Below are positions 7,284 to 13,998 of a stretch of DNA of 16,181 nt, in pieces; within the stretch, counting starts at the first letter, position 1, and each line of letters starts with the position of its first letter. The translations under genes and the position numbers were made by a program. Under the pieces are notes generated by a model. That model was not told the DNA's origin. It saw only the letters and a program-made list of their open reading frames with translations, and made no database searches. Source of the DNA: Gallionella sp. (GTDB taxonomy: Bacteria; Pseudomonadota; Gammaproteobacteria; Burkholderiales; Gallionellaceae); NCBI GenBank assembly GCA_017880945.1, contig JADGRM010000017.1, positions 1 to 16,181 on the forward strand. The letters are read 5' to 3'.

Positions 7284-7940
7284 TTACACTGGCTCTTGTT
7301 GCGAACTCTTAGCATTCGCTGCAACCAGGGCGGCCATCTCCGCTGCATCGCGCTGATCGCTATTGTTTAGCCCTGCGATGACACCAGCCTGATTTTTTGC
7401 AGGCTGGTTCTGGCTCACTTTCCATTTGCCGGATAACCTGGTGATGACGATCTCGAATCCGACGATGGCCCCGATCAGTTTTTCGGTGTACTCATGAGGC
7501 GCGTCCGATACCGACCACGGCTGGGCAAAGCCGGCTTCATTGTGCGCGGTGAGCGCTTCGAGCTGGGCGCGCAGCCAGGCAGCATCGTCGATCACGCGCA
7601 GCGTGCCGTAGGCATGCACGACGGCGTAATTCCAGGTGGGCACGACTTTGCCGGTTTCCTTTTTGGTGGCATACCACGACGGGGTAATGTAGCTGTCCGG
7701 GCCGTGGAATATCGCCAGCACCTCGACGTCTTTTGCGAAATCGCTCCACATCGGATTCGCGCGCGCAACGTGGCCGCGCAAGGCGCCGAACGGCGCAGGT
7801 GCATCCGCGAGGTGCAGCGGAATGTGGTTTGCAGCCAGCCCATCGGAAGACAGCGTGACCAAAGTGGCCAGCGGTCGCGCACGCATCAGCTCGTGCATGA
7901 CCTCGATACGCGGCTCTTCAAAATGTTTTGGGGTATACAT
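7284..7940 (-). CDS. PaiB-like FMN-binding split-barrel protein
   Basis: This 218-residue protein matches the PaiB family, named after a Bacillus subtilis protein reported to repress sporulation and protease genes. Its fold is an FMN-binding split barrel. Typical segments are MYTPKHFEE at the start, RPLATLVTLSSDGLAANHIPL (about 22-42), GHVARANP, YITPSWY and VPTWNYAVVHAYG (about 120-132), followed by the C-terminal KLIGAIVGFEI and LSGKWKVSQN elements. In many proteobacteria such proteins may act on flavin or small molecules rather than DNA, so the regulator label is uncertain. No clear ribosome binding site precedes the ATG. It lies 68 bases after the PfpI-like gene and just before the YdjM-like gene. 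Confidence 0.9.
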   Translation of the reverse strand: MYTPKHFEEPRIEVMHELMRARPLATLVTLSSDGLAANHIPLHLADAPAPFGALRGHVARANPMWSDFAKDVEVLAIFHGPDSYITPSWYATKKETGKVVPTWNYAVVHAYGTLRVIDDAAWLRAQLEALTAHNEAGFAQPWSVSDAPHEYTEKLIGAIVGFEIVITRLSGKWKVSQNQPAKNQAGVIAGLNNSDQRDAAEMAALVAANAKSSQQEPV

Positions 7941-7952
7941 GGTTGTTGACAG

Positions 7953-8011
7953 AGATAACAGTAACTATGCGGACTATTGCGCTGTCCCAGTTGAATGATT
8001 TGTTTGGCTTA
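7953..8011 (-). other. attC-like imperfect hairpin at the 3' end of the PfpI-like gene (tentative)
   Basis: Read on the minus strand, the sequence starting at the PfpI stop codon has GCCAAAC, then CATTCAACTGGGAC, a nine-base loop, GTCCGCATAGTTAC and GTTATCT. AACT/AGTT and GGAC/GTCC can pair with a 4/1 asymmetric bulge (plus-strand 7963-7966 with 7989-7992, and 7971-7974 with 7984-7987). Position, size (about 58 bases) and extrahelical bases recall an integron attC site, but the outer boxes fit the consensus RYYYAAC/GTTRRRY poorly. No integrase is in the window. Confidence 0.2.
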
Positions 8012-8635
8012 GAGTTGAATTCTGCGAGCATTATTGTCAGGGTATAGATATTCCATGTGCTTGGCAGTGCTTCGTGCAATGGTTTCACCACAATGGCGAG
8101 CAACAACCTTGAGCGCCATATCGATGCCCGCAGAAATTCCTGCGGAGGTGAATATTCTCCCATCTTCGACTACATGCTTGTCATACTCAACTGTTACTGA
8201 TGGAAACGATTCACGCATCCAATCGAGCGATCGCCAGTGGGTTGTTGCATGGCACCCTTCAAGTAAGCCAGCAAACCCGAGAAGCATTGAGCCGGTACAA
8301 ACCGATGTCAGAGTTTCGACCTCAGCGGCGCGATCACGCAACCAATTGAGCATTGCTGGGTTTTTGAGTTCTTTGCGAGTACCCCAGCCACCGGGAACAA
8401 CAAGAATATCTAACTTCGGGCAGCTCTCAAAAGTGTGGTTTGGAATAACTTGCATACCTCCCGTTGTAAGTACGGGACCTTCTTTTTCTGCGATCAACAG
8501 CACTTCAAATGGCGACGGCTCTTCCTGTCTTCTTTCCTCATTGAGGCGGGTGACGGAGAAGACTTCAAAGGGACCGCAAAAATCGAGAACCTCGATGTTC
8601 TCAAACAATACGATACCGACACGTTTTATTTCCAT
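8009..8635 (-). CDS. DJ-1/PfpI family protein
   Basis: The 208-residue cytoplasmic protein belongs to the DJ-1/PfpI glutamine-amidotransferase-like superfamily. The strand-nucleophile motif is TSVCTGSMLLGFAGLLEG, with the likely nucleophile Cys113 at the elbow. LDILVVPGGWGTR (75-87) and the acidic N-terminal motif LFENIEVLDFCGPFEVF (10-26) are also present, and ATTHW (130-134) follows. This arrangement is closest to isonitrile hydratase-like proteins and the sensor half of GATase1-AraC regulators, but there is no DNA-binding domain. The exact substrate cannot be told. It starts four bases after the hemH stop, so it is cotranscribed with hrcA-hemH. Base composition looks less GC-rich than in hemH, consistent with a later arrival. 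Confidence 0.9.
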   Translation of the reverse strand: MEIKRVGIVLFENIEVLDFCGPFEVFSVTRLNEERRQEEPSPFEVLLIAEKEGPVLTTGGMQVIPNHTFESCPKLDILVVPGGWGTRKELKNPAMLNWLRDRAAEVETLTSVCTGSMLLGFAGLLEGCHATTHWRSLDWMRESFPSVTVEYDKHVVEDGRIFTSAGISAGIDMALKVVARHCGETIARSTAKHMEYLYPDNNARRIQL

Positions 8636-8639
8636 AGAG

Positions 8640-9728
8640 TTACTTCTTCGCGCTCATCGCCAGCGCGCGCAGCCGGCCTTGTTCCAAGTCCGCCGCATTT
8701 GGCTCAACCAGCCAGCCCTGCAAATTGTCCATCACCAGATCGGTCAGCGCGTGCATCCAGTCGTCGCGTTCGTTGAGGCAGGGGATGTAGTGGTATTCGC
8801 CGCCGCCCGCGTGCTGGAAATTTTCCTTGCCTTCCATCGCGATCTCTTCCAGCGTTTCCAGGCAGTCGGCGACGAAGCCGGGGCAGACCACGTCCACGCG
8901 CCTGGTCTTTTGCTTGCCCAGTTCCTTGAGCGTGGCGGTGGTGTAGGGCTTGAGCCATTCCGCCTTGCCGAAGCGCGACTGGAAGCTGAGGAAGTATTGT
9001 TCGGGCTTCAAGCCGAGTTCCTGCGCCAGCAATCGTCCGGTCTTGTGGCATTCGCAGTGATAGGGGTCGCCCTTGTCCAGCGAGAATTGCGGCAGGCCGT
9101 GGAAGCTCATCACCAGTTTTTCCGGGCGGCCGTTCTTCATCCAGTATTCGTTGATGTTGTTCGCCAGCGCCTTGATGTAGCCGGGGTGGTCGTGGAAATT
9201 TTTGATGGTGCGCAGCGCCGGGGTGTTGCGCATTTGTTGCAATTCGCCGAACACGATGTCGAAGGCGGTGGCGGTGCTGCTTGCGGCATATTGCGGATAC
9301 ATCGGCACGACCAGGATGCGCTGGCAGTTTTGTTCCTTGAGCTTGCGCAGCACGCTGGCGATCGAGGGGCTGCCGTAGCGCATCGCATAGTCCACCACGA
9401 ACGGTGCCTTGGTGCGCTCGCCGAGATAACCTTGCAGCAGCACAGTTTGCTTTGCGGTATGAACGCGCAATGGCGAACCTTCCGGCAACCACACGCTGGC
9501 ATATTTTGCGGCGGATTTTTTCGGGCGAGTGTTGAGGATGATGCCGTTCAGGATCAGCCACCACACCGCTTTGGGAATCTCCACCACGCGCGGGTCGCTG
9601 AGGAACTCTTCCAGATACGGACGCACTGCCTGGGCAGTGGGCGCATCGGGTGTGCCGAGGTTGATCAGCAGGATGCCGGTCTTGACGGGTGTGCCATGCG
9701 CGAAAGCGGGTTCAGCCTGGTAAGCCAT
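8640..9728 (-). CDS. hemH: ferrochelatase
   Basis: HemH inserts Fe2+ into protoporphyrin IX, the last step of protoheme synthesis, at the inner membrane. The 362-residue length is usual. The family N-terminus is clear ([16 protein letters not shown], 16-31). The catalytic His210 sits in VMSFHGLPQ, and the acidic helix ETLEEI (291-296) supplies the conserved Glu. [12 protein letters not shown] (143-154) and YHCECHKT (223-230) match proteobacterial enzymes. The start has an AAGGA ribosome binding site about ten bases upstream. It lies 33 bases after hrcA, an adjacency I recall from other betaproteobacteria. Heme supply suits a window with five or six heme proteins, but there is no direct regulatory link visible. 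Confidence 0.97.
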   Translation of the reverse strand: MAYQAEPAFAHGTPVKTGILLINLGTPDAPTAQAVRPYLEEFLSDPRVVEIPKAVWWLILNGIILNTRPKKSAAKYASVWLPEGSPLRVHTAKQTVLLQGYLGERTKAPFVVDYAMRYGSPSIASVLRKLKEQNCQRILVVPMYPQYAASSTATAFDIVFGELQQMRNTPALRTIKNFHDHPGYIKALANNINEYWMKNGRPEKLVMSFHGLPQFSLDKGDPYHCECHKTGRLLAQELGLKPEQYFLSFQSRFGKAEWLKPYTTATLKELGKQKTRRVDVVCPGFVADCLETLEEIAMEGKENFQHAGGGEYHYIPCLNERDDWMHALTDLVMDNLQGWLVEPNAADLEQGRLRALAMSAKK

Positions 9729-9761
9729 GAATGGAATCCTTGTGCGTTGATGTTGTGAACT

Positions 9762-10781
9762 TTAGTTCTGGGAAAGGGCATTGCCGAGCAAGCGCGCGGT
9801 GATGTCCACGATGGGAATCACGCGCTCGTAGTCCATGCGTTTCGGTCCGACCACGGCGAGTGTGCCCACCACTTTTCCGTCGGCAGAGTAGGGCGCGGTG
9901 ATCACGCTGCATTTGTCCAGCGAGGCCAGCCCGGATTCGCTGCCGACAAAGATGTGGATGCCTTGTCCCCGGCCGCCGGCATCCAGCAGTTGCAGCAGTT
10001 CGGTTTTTTGTTCGAACAGGTTGAACAGGCCGCGCAAGCGGTTCATGTCGGTGGACAGGTCTGCCACGTGCAGCAGATTGTGTTCTCCGCTGATGACATA
10101 ATCCCGGGATTGATTTGCCTGTGCCGCATCGCCCGCGGCCAGAGCCGCTGCCATCAGCGCGCTCATGTCCTGGTGCAGTTGCTGCAGCTCGCCGCGCAGC
10201 CGGTCGCGGATTTGCGAGAAGCTGCAGCCGATGTAGTTCTGGTTGAGAAAGTTGCCCGCCTCGGTGAGTTGCGATTGGGTGTAATCCCGCTCAAGCAACA
10301 GCACGCGGTTCTCCACTTCGCCGTCCGGCATCACGATGATCAGCAGCACGCGCTTTTCGCCCAGGCGCAAAAATTCGATCTGGCGCACCGTGATCGCGCT
10401 GCGCTTCACCGTGGCGACCACGCCGGCGAAGTGGGTCAGATCGGAGAGCAAGTTGGAGGCCTGAGCGATCAGCCGCGACGGGTTGTCCGGCTGCAACTTG
10501 TGTTCCATTTGCTGCACGCTCGCGCTGTCCAGCGGCTTGGTGACCAGCATCGTGTCGATGAACAATCGATACGCCAAACCGGTTGGAATACGGCCTGCCG
10601 AGGTGTGCGGACTGCTGACCAGGCCGATGTCTTCCAGCTCGGACATCACGTTGCGGATGGTCGCCGGGCTGAGCTCCAAGCCGGAATACTGGAGCAGCGT
10701 GCGCGAACCGACCGGCTGGCCTTCGCTGATGTAGCGTTCTACCAGGGTCTTGAGCAGGATCTGTGCGCGGTCGTTGAGCAT
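9762..10781 (-). CDS. hrcA: heat-inducible transcription repressor HrcA
   Basis: HrcA represses class I heat-shock genes (groESL, dnaK) by binding CIRCE operators, and depends on GroEL for folding. From ATG 10781 the protein is 339 residues, starting [18 protein letters not shown] as in other HrcA proteins. The winged helix is at about 1-75 ([20 protein letters not shown]), with [11 protein letters not shown] after it. The next residues are GLAYRLFID, where many relatives have PRGYRLFVD. The C-terminal GAF-like dimerisation region holds [10 protein letters not shown] and [13 protein letters not shown]. The frame is open to a TTG at 10817 and an ATG at 10799, but neither extension is conserved or has a ribosome binding site. 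I saw no CIRCE repeat in the window. Confidence 0.95.
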   Translation of the reverse strand: MLNDRAQILLKTLVERYISEGQPVGSRTLLQYSGLELSPATIRNVMSELEDIGLVSSPHTSAGRIPTGLAYRLFIDTMLVTKPLDSASVQQMEHKLQPDNPSRLIAQASNLLSDLTHFAGVVATVKRSAITVRQIEFLRLGEKRVLLIIVMPDGEVENRVLLLERDYTQSQLTEAGNFLNQNYIGCSFSQIRDRLRGELQQLHQDMSALMAAALAAGDAAQANQSRDYVISGEHNLLHVADLSTDMNRLRGLFNLFEQKTELLQLLDAGGRGQGIHIFVGSESGLASLDKCSVITAPYSADGKVVGTLAVVGPKRMDYERVIPIVDITARLLGNALSQN

Positions 10782-10789
10782 GGGTTTGG

Positions 10790-10817
10790 ATTCTACCATC
10801 CGCGATATGATGCTCAA
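10790..10817 (-). promoter_or_regulatory. candidate sigma-70 promoter of hrcA
   Basis: On the minus strand, TTGAGC (complement of 10812-10817) and TAGAAT (complement of 10790-10795) are separated by 16 bases. Transcription would begin about eight bases further on, practically at the hrcA ATG (10781), which has no ribosome binding site. The transcript may therefore be leaderless. A true promoter here would also exclude the longer N-terminal extensions of HrcA. Confidence 0.4.
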
Positions 10818-10917
10818 CGGACTTTAGAGGTTCCCTTTGCAAATCCGGACTTGATGTTGCGGGCGACAGTTCTTCCCGCACGACCACCGAATTCGACTCG
10901 AACCTAGCATAAATCCG

Positions 10918-10946
10918 CTGAAGAGTGTGGGTCATAAGTTTATATT
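10918..10946 (+). promoter_or_regulatory. weak candidate promoter for the SHP-DHC cluster
   Basis: TATATT (10941-10946) is a good -10 box; CTGAAG (10918-10923), 17 bases upstream, is only a poor -35. Weak -35 boxes are common at activator-dependent promoters, but this is inference. The leader that follows contains a 30-base dyad (10951-10980): GTTGA/TCAAC outside and TCTA/TAGA inside, around a five-base loop. Confidence 0.3.
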
Positions 10947-11007
10947 CAGGGTTGAACTTCTATCTTGTAGACTGCTCAACAGCACTTCAATTATCAAGGG
11001 GTCATGG

Positions 11008-11424
11008 ATGTTGCGCGCATTTTTTGCATCAGGTTTGGTTGTTGCGGCTGTGGGGCTGACGGCGAATCCGGCATTCGCGGAAACACCTGTAGAGGTGCTT
11101 GCTGCTTTAAAAGCCGAGGCGTCGGGTACGCCGGGTTTTCAGGGATTCTCGGCCGAGCACGGGGAGAGTTTCTTCAAGACCAAGCATAGCCATAATTTGA
11201 GTTGTTCAACTTGCCATACCGACAATCCTGCCGCGCAGGGCAAACATTCCGAGACCGACAAGCTCATCAAGCCGCTTGCGCCGGCCGCCAACGAGGAACG
11301 TTTCACCGACATGAAAAAAGTGGCAAAGTGGTTCAAGCGCAATTGCAACGATGTGCTTGATCGGGAATGCACACCACAGGAAAAGGGCGACGTGCTCTCT
11401 TACCTGCTAACCGTAAAGAAATAA
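11008..11424 (+). CDS. SHP-type monoheme cytochrome c (DUF1924)
   Basis: The 138-residue precursor has a Sec signal peptide (MLRAFFASGLVVAAVGLTAN, cleaved after AFA at 24) and one heme site, CSTCH (66-70). The C-terminal half, PLAPAANEERFTD then KWFKRNCNDVLDRECTPQEKGD, matches sphaeroides heme protein (SHP) and the DUF1924 family. By comparison with Rhodobacter sphaeroides SHP, Asn112 corresponds to the unusual axial ligand Asn88, and Cys113/Cys121 to its disulfide. SHP is a high-spin cytochrome that binds O2 and NO; its physiological role is unsettled. ATG 11008 is chosen because AAGGGG (10996-11001) precedes it and the signal peptide begins there; the frame is open to 10927. It is first in the cluster with DHC and cytochrome b. 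Confidence 0.93.
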   Translation: MLRAFFASGLVVAAVGLTANPAFAETPVEVLAALKAEASGTPGFQGFSAEHGESFFKTKHSHNLSCSTCHTDNPAAQGKHSETDKLIKPLAPAANEERFTDMKKVAKWFKRNCNDVLDRECTPQEKGDVLSYLLTVKK

Positions 11425-11438
11425 AATTGGAGACTGCC

Positions 11439-11933
11439 ATGCTGTTAAAAGTTAAAAATCTCACCCGTATGTTTGCCGTTGTGGTATTGATTATGGGCGC
11501 CACGATGCCTGTTGCCCATGCAGATGACGACGAAGACGAAGGTCGGCAGCCGGCGGTCAGTAATGCAAAATGGGTGTCGGAATGCGGCGCTTGTCACGTT
11601 GCCTATCCGCCGCGTTATCTTCCCGCTGAATCGTGGCGCGCGATCATGTCCGGGCTGGACAAGCATTTTGGCAGCAATGCCGGTTTGGATGCCGCATCCG
11701 CCAATGAAATAACGGCTTTCCTGGAAAAGAATGCCGACACCAGAAAGCATGAAACATTGGCCAAGCCGTTGCTGCGCATCACCGAAACCCGTTGGTTCAA
11801 GTCTGAACACAGAGAAGTGGCAGCGCACAACTGGAAAAATCCGAAGGTCAAGAGCCGGGCCAATTGCGGGGCTTGCCACACCAAGGCGGAGAGCGGCGAT
11901 TTCAACGAAGACAATGTAAAAATACCCAAGTAG
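11439..11933 (+). CDS. diheme cytochrome c DHC
   Basis: This 164-residue precursor is a periplasmic diheme cytochrome of the DHC family, the known electron donor to SHP. The signal peptide spans residues 1-28 (ends PVAHA, followed by an acidic DDDEDEG). Two heme sites are visible, both CGACH, at 49-53 and 143-147. Between them lie AYPPRYLPAESWRAIM and LLRITETRWFKSEHRE, the features shared with DHC from other bacteria. The start at 11439 has a GGAG ribosome binding site seven bases upstream; longer in-frame extensions lack a signal peptide. It begins 14 bases after the SHP stop, and the cytochrome b gene follows after 12 bases, so the three form one operon. Confidence 0.94.
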   Translation: MLLKVKNLTRMFAVVVLIMGATMPVAHADDDEDEGRQPAVSNAKWVSECGACHVAYPPRYLPAESWRAIMSGLDKHFGSNAGLDAASANEITAFLEKNADTRKHETLAKPLLRITETRWFKSEHREVAAHNWKNPKVKSRANCGACHTKAESGDFNEDNVKIPK

Positions 11934-11945
11934 GAAGAGCACATC

Positions 11946-12566
11946 ATGATTCGGCGTATTCTGGTTTGGGATGTACCCACGCGGGTTTTTCACTGGCTGC
12001 AGGCGTTGTCTTTCGGTGCGGCGTATCTGACGGCATTTTCAGAACGCATGCGCAATTATCATGTGGCACTCGGTTATATCCTGCTGGGCTTGCTCGTGTT
12101 CAGGTTGCTGTGGGGATTCGTCGGCACACGCTATGCGCGGTTTCGCTCGTTCCTGTTCAATCCCAAGGAGAGCTTTGTCTATCTGTTAACGATGGTCAAA
12201 GGCAAGCCCGCACATTATCTGGGCCACAACCCGGCGGGGAGTGTGTCGGTCTGGCTGCTATTGGGGTTGGGACTATTCATCGGGGTGACAGGCGTGCTGG
12301 CGCTTCAGGATGACGCAAGCGATGTCGTGGTCGATCTGCACGGCCTTGTAACGAATGTCATGCTGGGTGTGATATTGCTGCACCTTGTCGGCGTGCTGAT
12401 GAGCAGCATCCTGCATCGTGAAAATCTGGTGCGCGCCATGTTCACCGGTTTAAAATCTGCGGAATCGGATGAAGGTATAAAGCGTTCTTATGGCTGGCTG
12501 GGTTTGTTGATGATGGTCGCCGTAGTCGTATTCTGGTTTGCCTATGTCAAGAAACCGCTCGGGTGA
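11946..12566 (+). CDS. cytochrome b561-type membrane protein
   Basis: The 206-residue integral membrane protein matches the prokaryotic cytochrome b561/hydrogenase b-subunit family. Four core helices lie at about 15-32, 39-58, 102-120 and 132-156, with a fifth near 183-200. Likely heme b ligands are His16 (VFHW), His39 (NYHVALGY), His132 (LHGL) and His146 (LLHLVG). WDVPTRVFHW at the start is the family signature. In SHP-DHC clusters this protein is expected to take electrons from quinol and give them to DHC on the periplasmic side; that is established context plus inference, not shown here. The ribosome binding site AGGAAG overlaps the DHC stop codon, indicating coupled translation. Confidence 0.94.
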   Translation: MIRRILVWDVPTRVFHWLQALSFGAAYLTAFSERMRNYHVALGYILLGLLVFRLLWGFVGTRYARFRSFLFNPKESFVYLLTMVKGKPAHYLGHNPAGSVSVWLLLGLGLFIGVTGVLALQDDASDVVVDLHGLVTNVMLGVILLHLVGVLMSSILHRENLVRAMFTGLKSAESDEGIKRSYGWLGLLMMVAVVVFWFAYVKKPLG

Positions 12567-12628
12567 AGATAGGCGCGTTAGCTCTACATGCGGTGCAGCG
12601 GGACAAAACTTGGTTTAAGGGGTAATGA

Positions 12629-13327
12629 ATGGAATGGAGATTTAAAGTTGTAAATATTGCCGCCGGTATCTGCCTGGCGGCTTTATCGGGGATGGTGTAC
12701 GCAGATAACACAGCAGTGAATCCAGCATTGCCGACTGCCGCAAGTTTTTATACAAATAATTTCCAGTCATTAAAATCACGATCACTTGATGCGCAATCAG
12801 TTAATTCGCAATCATTTAATTCTTCGTCCTACCTGCTGGCAACGAATGAAGATGATGCCCTGCTGGGGCAGGAGGGGATGACTACTGTAACTCCTGCGAC
12901 GGATTTTAAGCCTCCGTTGATGTCTGGCAGAAAGGCTCACCAATATCTGGGTCTGGGCACCGTGGCTTTAGCAGGGTTGACGATGTTGGCCGCGCCAGGA
13001 GAAGGTTGTGACCACAACTGCCCACCTGCTTCACAGCAGCCGCCGAGGCAGACATCCGGTACCACCCACACCAGGCTGGCACGCGCTACCGCTGCGATGG
13101 CCATCGCCACGGTGATGACCGGACTGATTTATCACTGGGACGACATTCATTGGGAAGACGCCTTTACCGATCCGGATAAGATGCATGCGCGGCTGGCTGC
13201 TGCAGGTGCGCTGCTGATGCTCTATGCAGTAGAAAAGTCGGCACATTCCACAGTTCCAACCAGTCATGCGGGTATTGCCGAGTTGGGCGCCGCGGCGATG
13301 GTTGTCGCCATTAAATTGACTTGGTAA
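12629..13327 (+). CDS. unrecognised exported His-rich membrane protein with pentapeptide repeats
   Basis: I do not recognise this 232-residue protein. It has a signal peptide or anchor (about 1-25, ending GMVYA), then a Ser/Asn/Gln-rich stretch holding four period-5 units (QSLKS, RSLDA, QSVNS, QSFNS at 46-65). It is followed by a region with about four hydrophobic helices: 105-122, 149-168, 187-203 and 214-231. Histidines sit at helix ends: His104, 147, 169, 186, 206 and 213. The loop after the first helix contains GCDHNC. This layout could hold b-type heme as in b561 folds, but no family motif proves it. AAGGGG (12617-12622) lies six bases before the ATG. It sits between the b561 gene and the second DHC, 62 and 9 bases away. 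Confidence 0.8.
   Translation: MEWRFKVVNIAAGICLAALSGMVYADNTAVNPALPTAASFYTNNFQSLKSRSLDAQSVNSQSFNSSSYLLATNEDDALLGQEGMTTVTPATDFKPPLMSGRKAHQYLGLGTVALAGLTMLAAPGEGCDHNCPPASQQPPRQTSGTTHTRLARATAAMAIATVMTGLIYHWDDIHWEDAFTDPDKMHARLAAAGALLMLYAVEKSAHSTVPTSHAGIAELGAAAMVVAIKLTW
12764..12823 (+). repeat. 15-base tandem repeat encoding pentapeptides
   Basis: Four tandem 15-base units encode the pattern [QR]-S-[LVF]-[KDN]-[SA]. The last two are the most alike at the DNA level: CGCAATCAGTTAATT and CGCAATCATTTAATT. It is a low-complexity linker between the signal peptide and membrane core of the protein above. Its similarity at the DNA level suggests recent expansion by slippage. Confidence 0.7.
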
Positions 13328-13336
13328 CGGGGTGAG

Positions 13337-13915
13337 ATGATGCAAACGAAATCGAAAGTCGCAGCATTGTTGGCCATCGCCCTGTCAGTAAGTGGCGCCT
13401 ATGCCCATGCGGAAGAAGACTTTGTGGGCTGGCTATTAAATTTTCAGCGTCAAAAAAATGTTAGACCGGTTACCGACAAGCAGTATCAGGAGGAATGCGG
13501 GGGATGCCACTTCGCCTATCAACCCGGGTTGTTGCCGGCAAAGTCCTGGGAGGTGCTGCTGAATGCAAATGCGTTGCGCAAACATTTCGGCGTCAATGCC
13601 GAGCTCGACGATGACACCCTGAAAGTCATTCATGATTACGCAGTGGATAACGCAGCGGACAAATCCTGGTACAAACGGTCGCGCAAGATCGCTGTTGCCA
13701 CTGAGGAAGGTCCGGCTCCGCTGCGGATCACCGAGCTGCGCTATATCTCCCTCAAGCACCACGACATCCCCGAGAAAATGATCAAGGGCAACAAGGGTGT
13801 GAAGTCGCTGAGCTTCTGTGACAAGTGCCACACCCAAGCTGCGAAGGGCGTCTATGATGCGGATACCGTGGATATTCCGAATTATCCGAACTGGGATGGC
13901 TGGTTTAACAAGTAG
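13337..13915 (+). CDS. second diheme cytochrome c of the DHC family
   Basis: This 192-residue precursor is a DHC paralogue. The signal peptide (residues 1-25, ending AYAHA) is followed by heme sites CGGCH (54-58) and CDKCH (161-165). It shares with the first DHC the pattern ECGxCHxAYxPxxLPAxSW near heme 1, KHFG, PLRITE, and a C-terminal heme followed by D-x-V-x-IP. It is longer between the hemes (about 20 residues, including DNAADKSWYKRSRKIAVATE) and at the C-terminus (NYPNWDGWFNK). A role as an alternative or additional electron carrier to SHP or another acceptor is inference. The ATG at 13340 is equally possible, since GGGGTGAG ends directly before 13337. It is nine bases after the His-rich gene. 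Confidence 0.92.
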   Translation: MMQTKSKVAALLAIALSVSGAYAHAEEDFVGWLLNFQRQKNVRPVTDKQYQEECGGCHFAYQPGLLPAKSWEVLLNANALRKHFGVNAELDDDTLKVIHDYAVDNAADKSWYKRSRKIAVATEEGPAPLRITELRYISLKHHDIPEKMIKGNKGVKSLSFCDKCHTQAAKGVYDADTVDIPNYPNWDGWFNK

Positions 13916-13937
13916 TTCGGTCTGAACCCGGGTTGAG

Positions 13938-13966
13938 TTGACAGTAACCAACCCTGACTTTACATT
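13938..13966 (+). promoter_or_regulatory. sigma-70 promoter of the RND efflux operon
   Basis: A perfect -35 box TTGACA (13938-13943) and a -10 box TACATT (13961-13966, four of six consensus bases) are separated by the optimal 17 bases. Transcription should begin near 13973, giving a leader of about 25 bases before the adaptor ATG at 13999. The promoter lies directly after the second DHC gene, so efflux expression is separable from the cytochrome cluster. An AACCCGGGTT palindrome (13925-13934) lies just upstream of the -35. Confidence 0.7.
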
Positions 13967-13998
13967 GCGCATCCCTTTCCGACCGGTTCAAAACCAGC

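Noticed and set aside
7945..7971. TTGACA on the plus strand followed by TATGCG
   Set aside because: Spacer and -10 are poor and no plus-strand gene follows.
8034..9758. 574-codon open frame on the plus strand opposite hemH and the PfpI-like gene
   Set aside because: It is antisense to two clear genes with full family motifs; its translation is Gln/His/Arg-rich without recognisable domains, as expected from an antisense frame in GC-rich DNA.
10782..10817. Longer HrcA starting at TTG 10817 or ATG 10799
   Set aside because: The added residues are not part of known HrcA N-termini, there is no ribosome binding site, and the region holds a promoter-like sequence.
10927..11007. 27-residue N-terminal extension of the SHP-type cytochrome
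   Set aside because: It would bury the signal peptide; AAGGGG at 10996-11001 supports ATG 11008.
13925..13934. AACCCGGGTT palindrome as a terminator of the cytochrome cluster
   Set aside because: It has no loop and no following T-run, so it cannot act as an intrinsic terminator.
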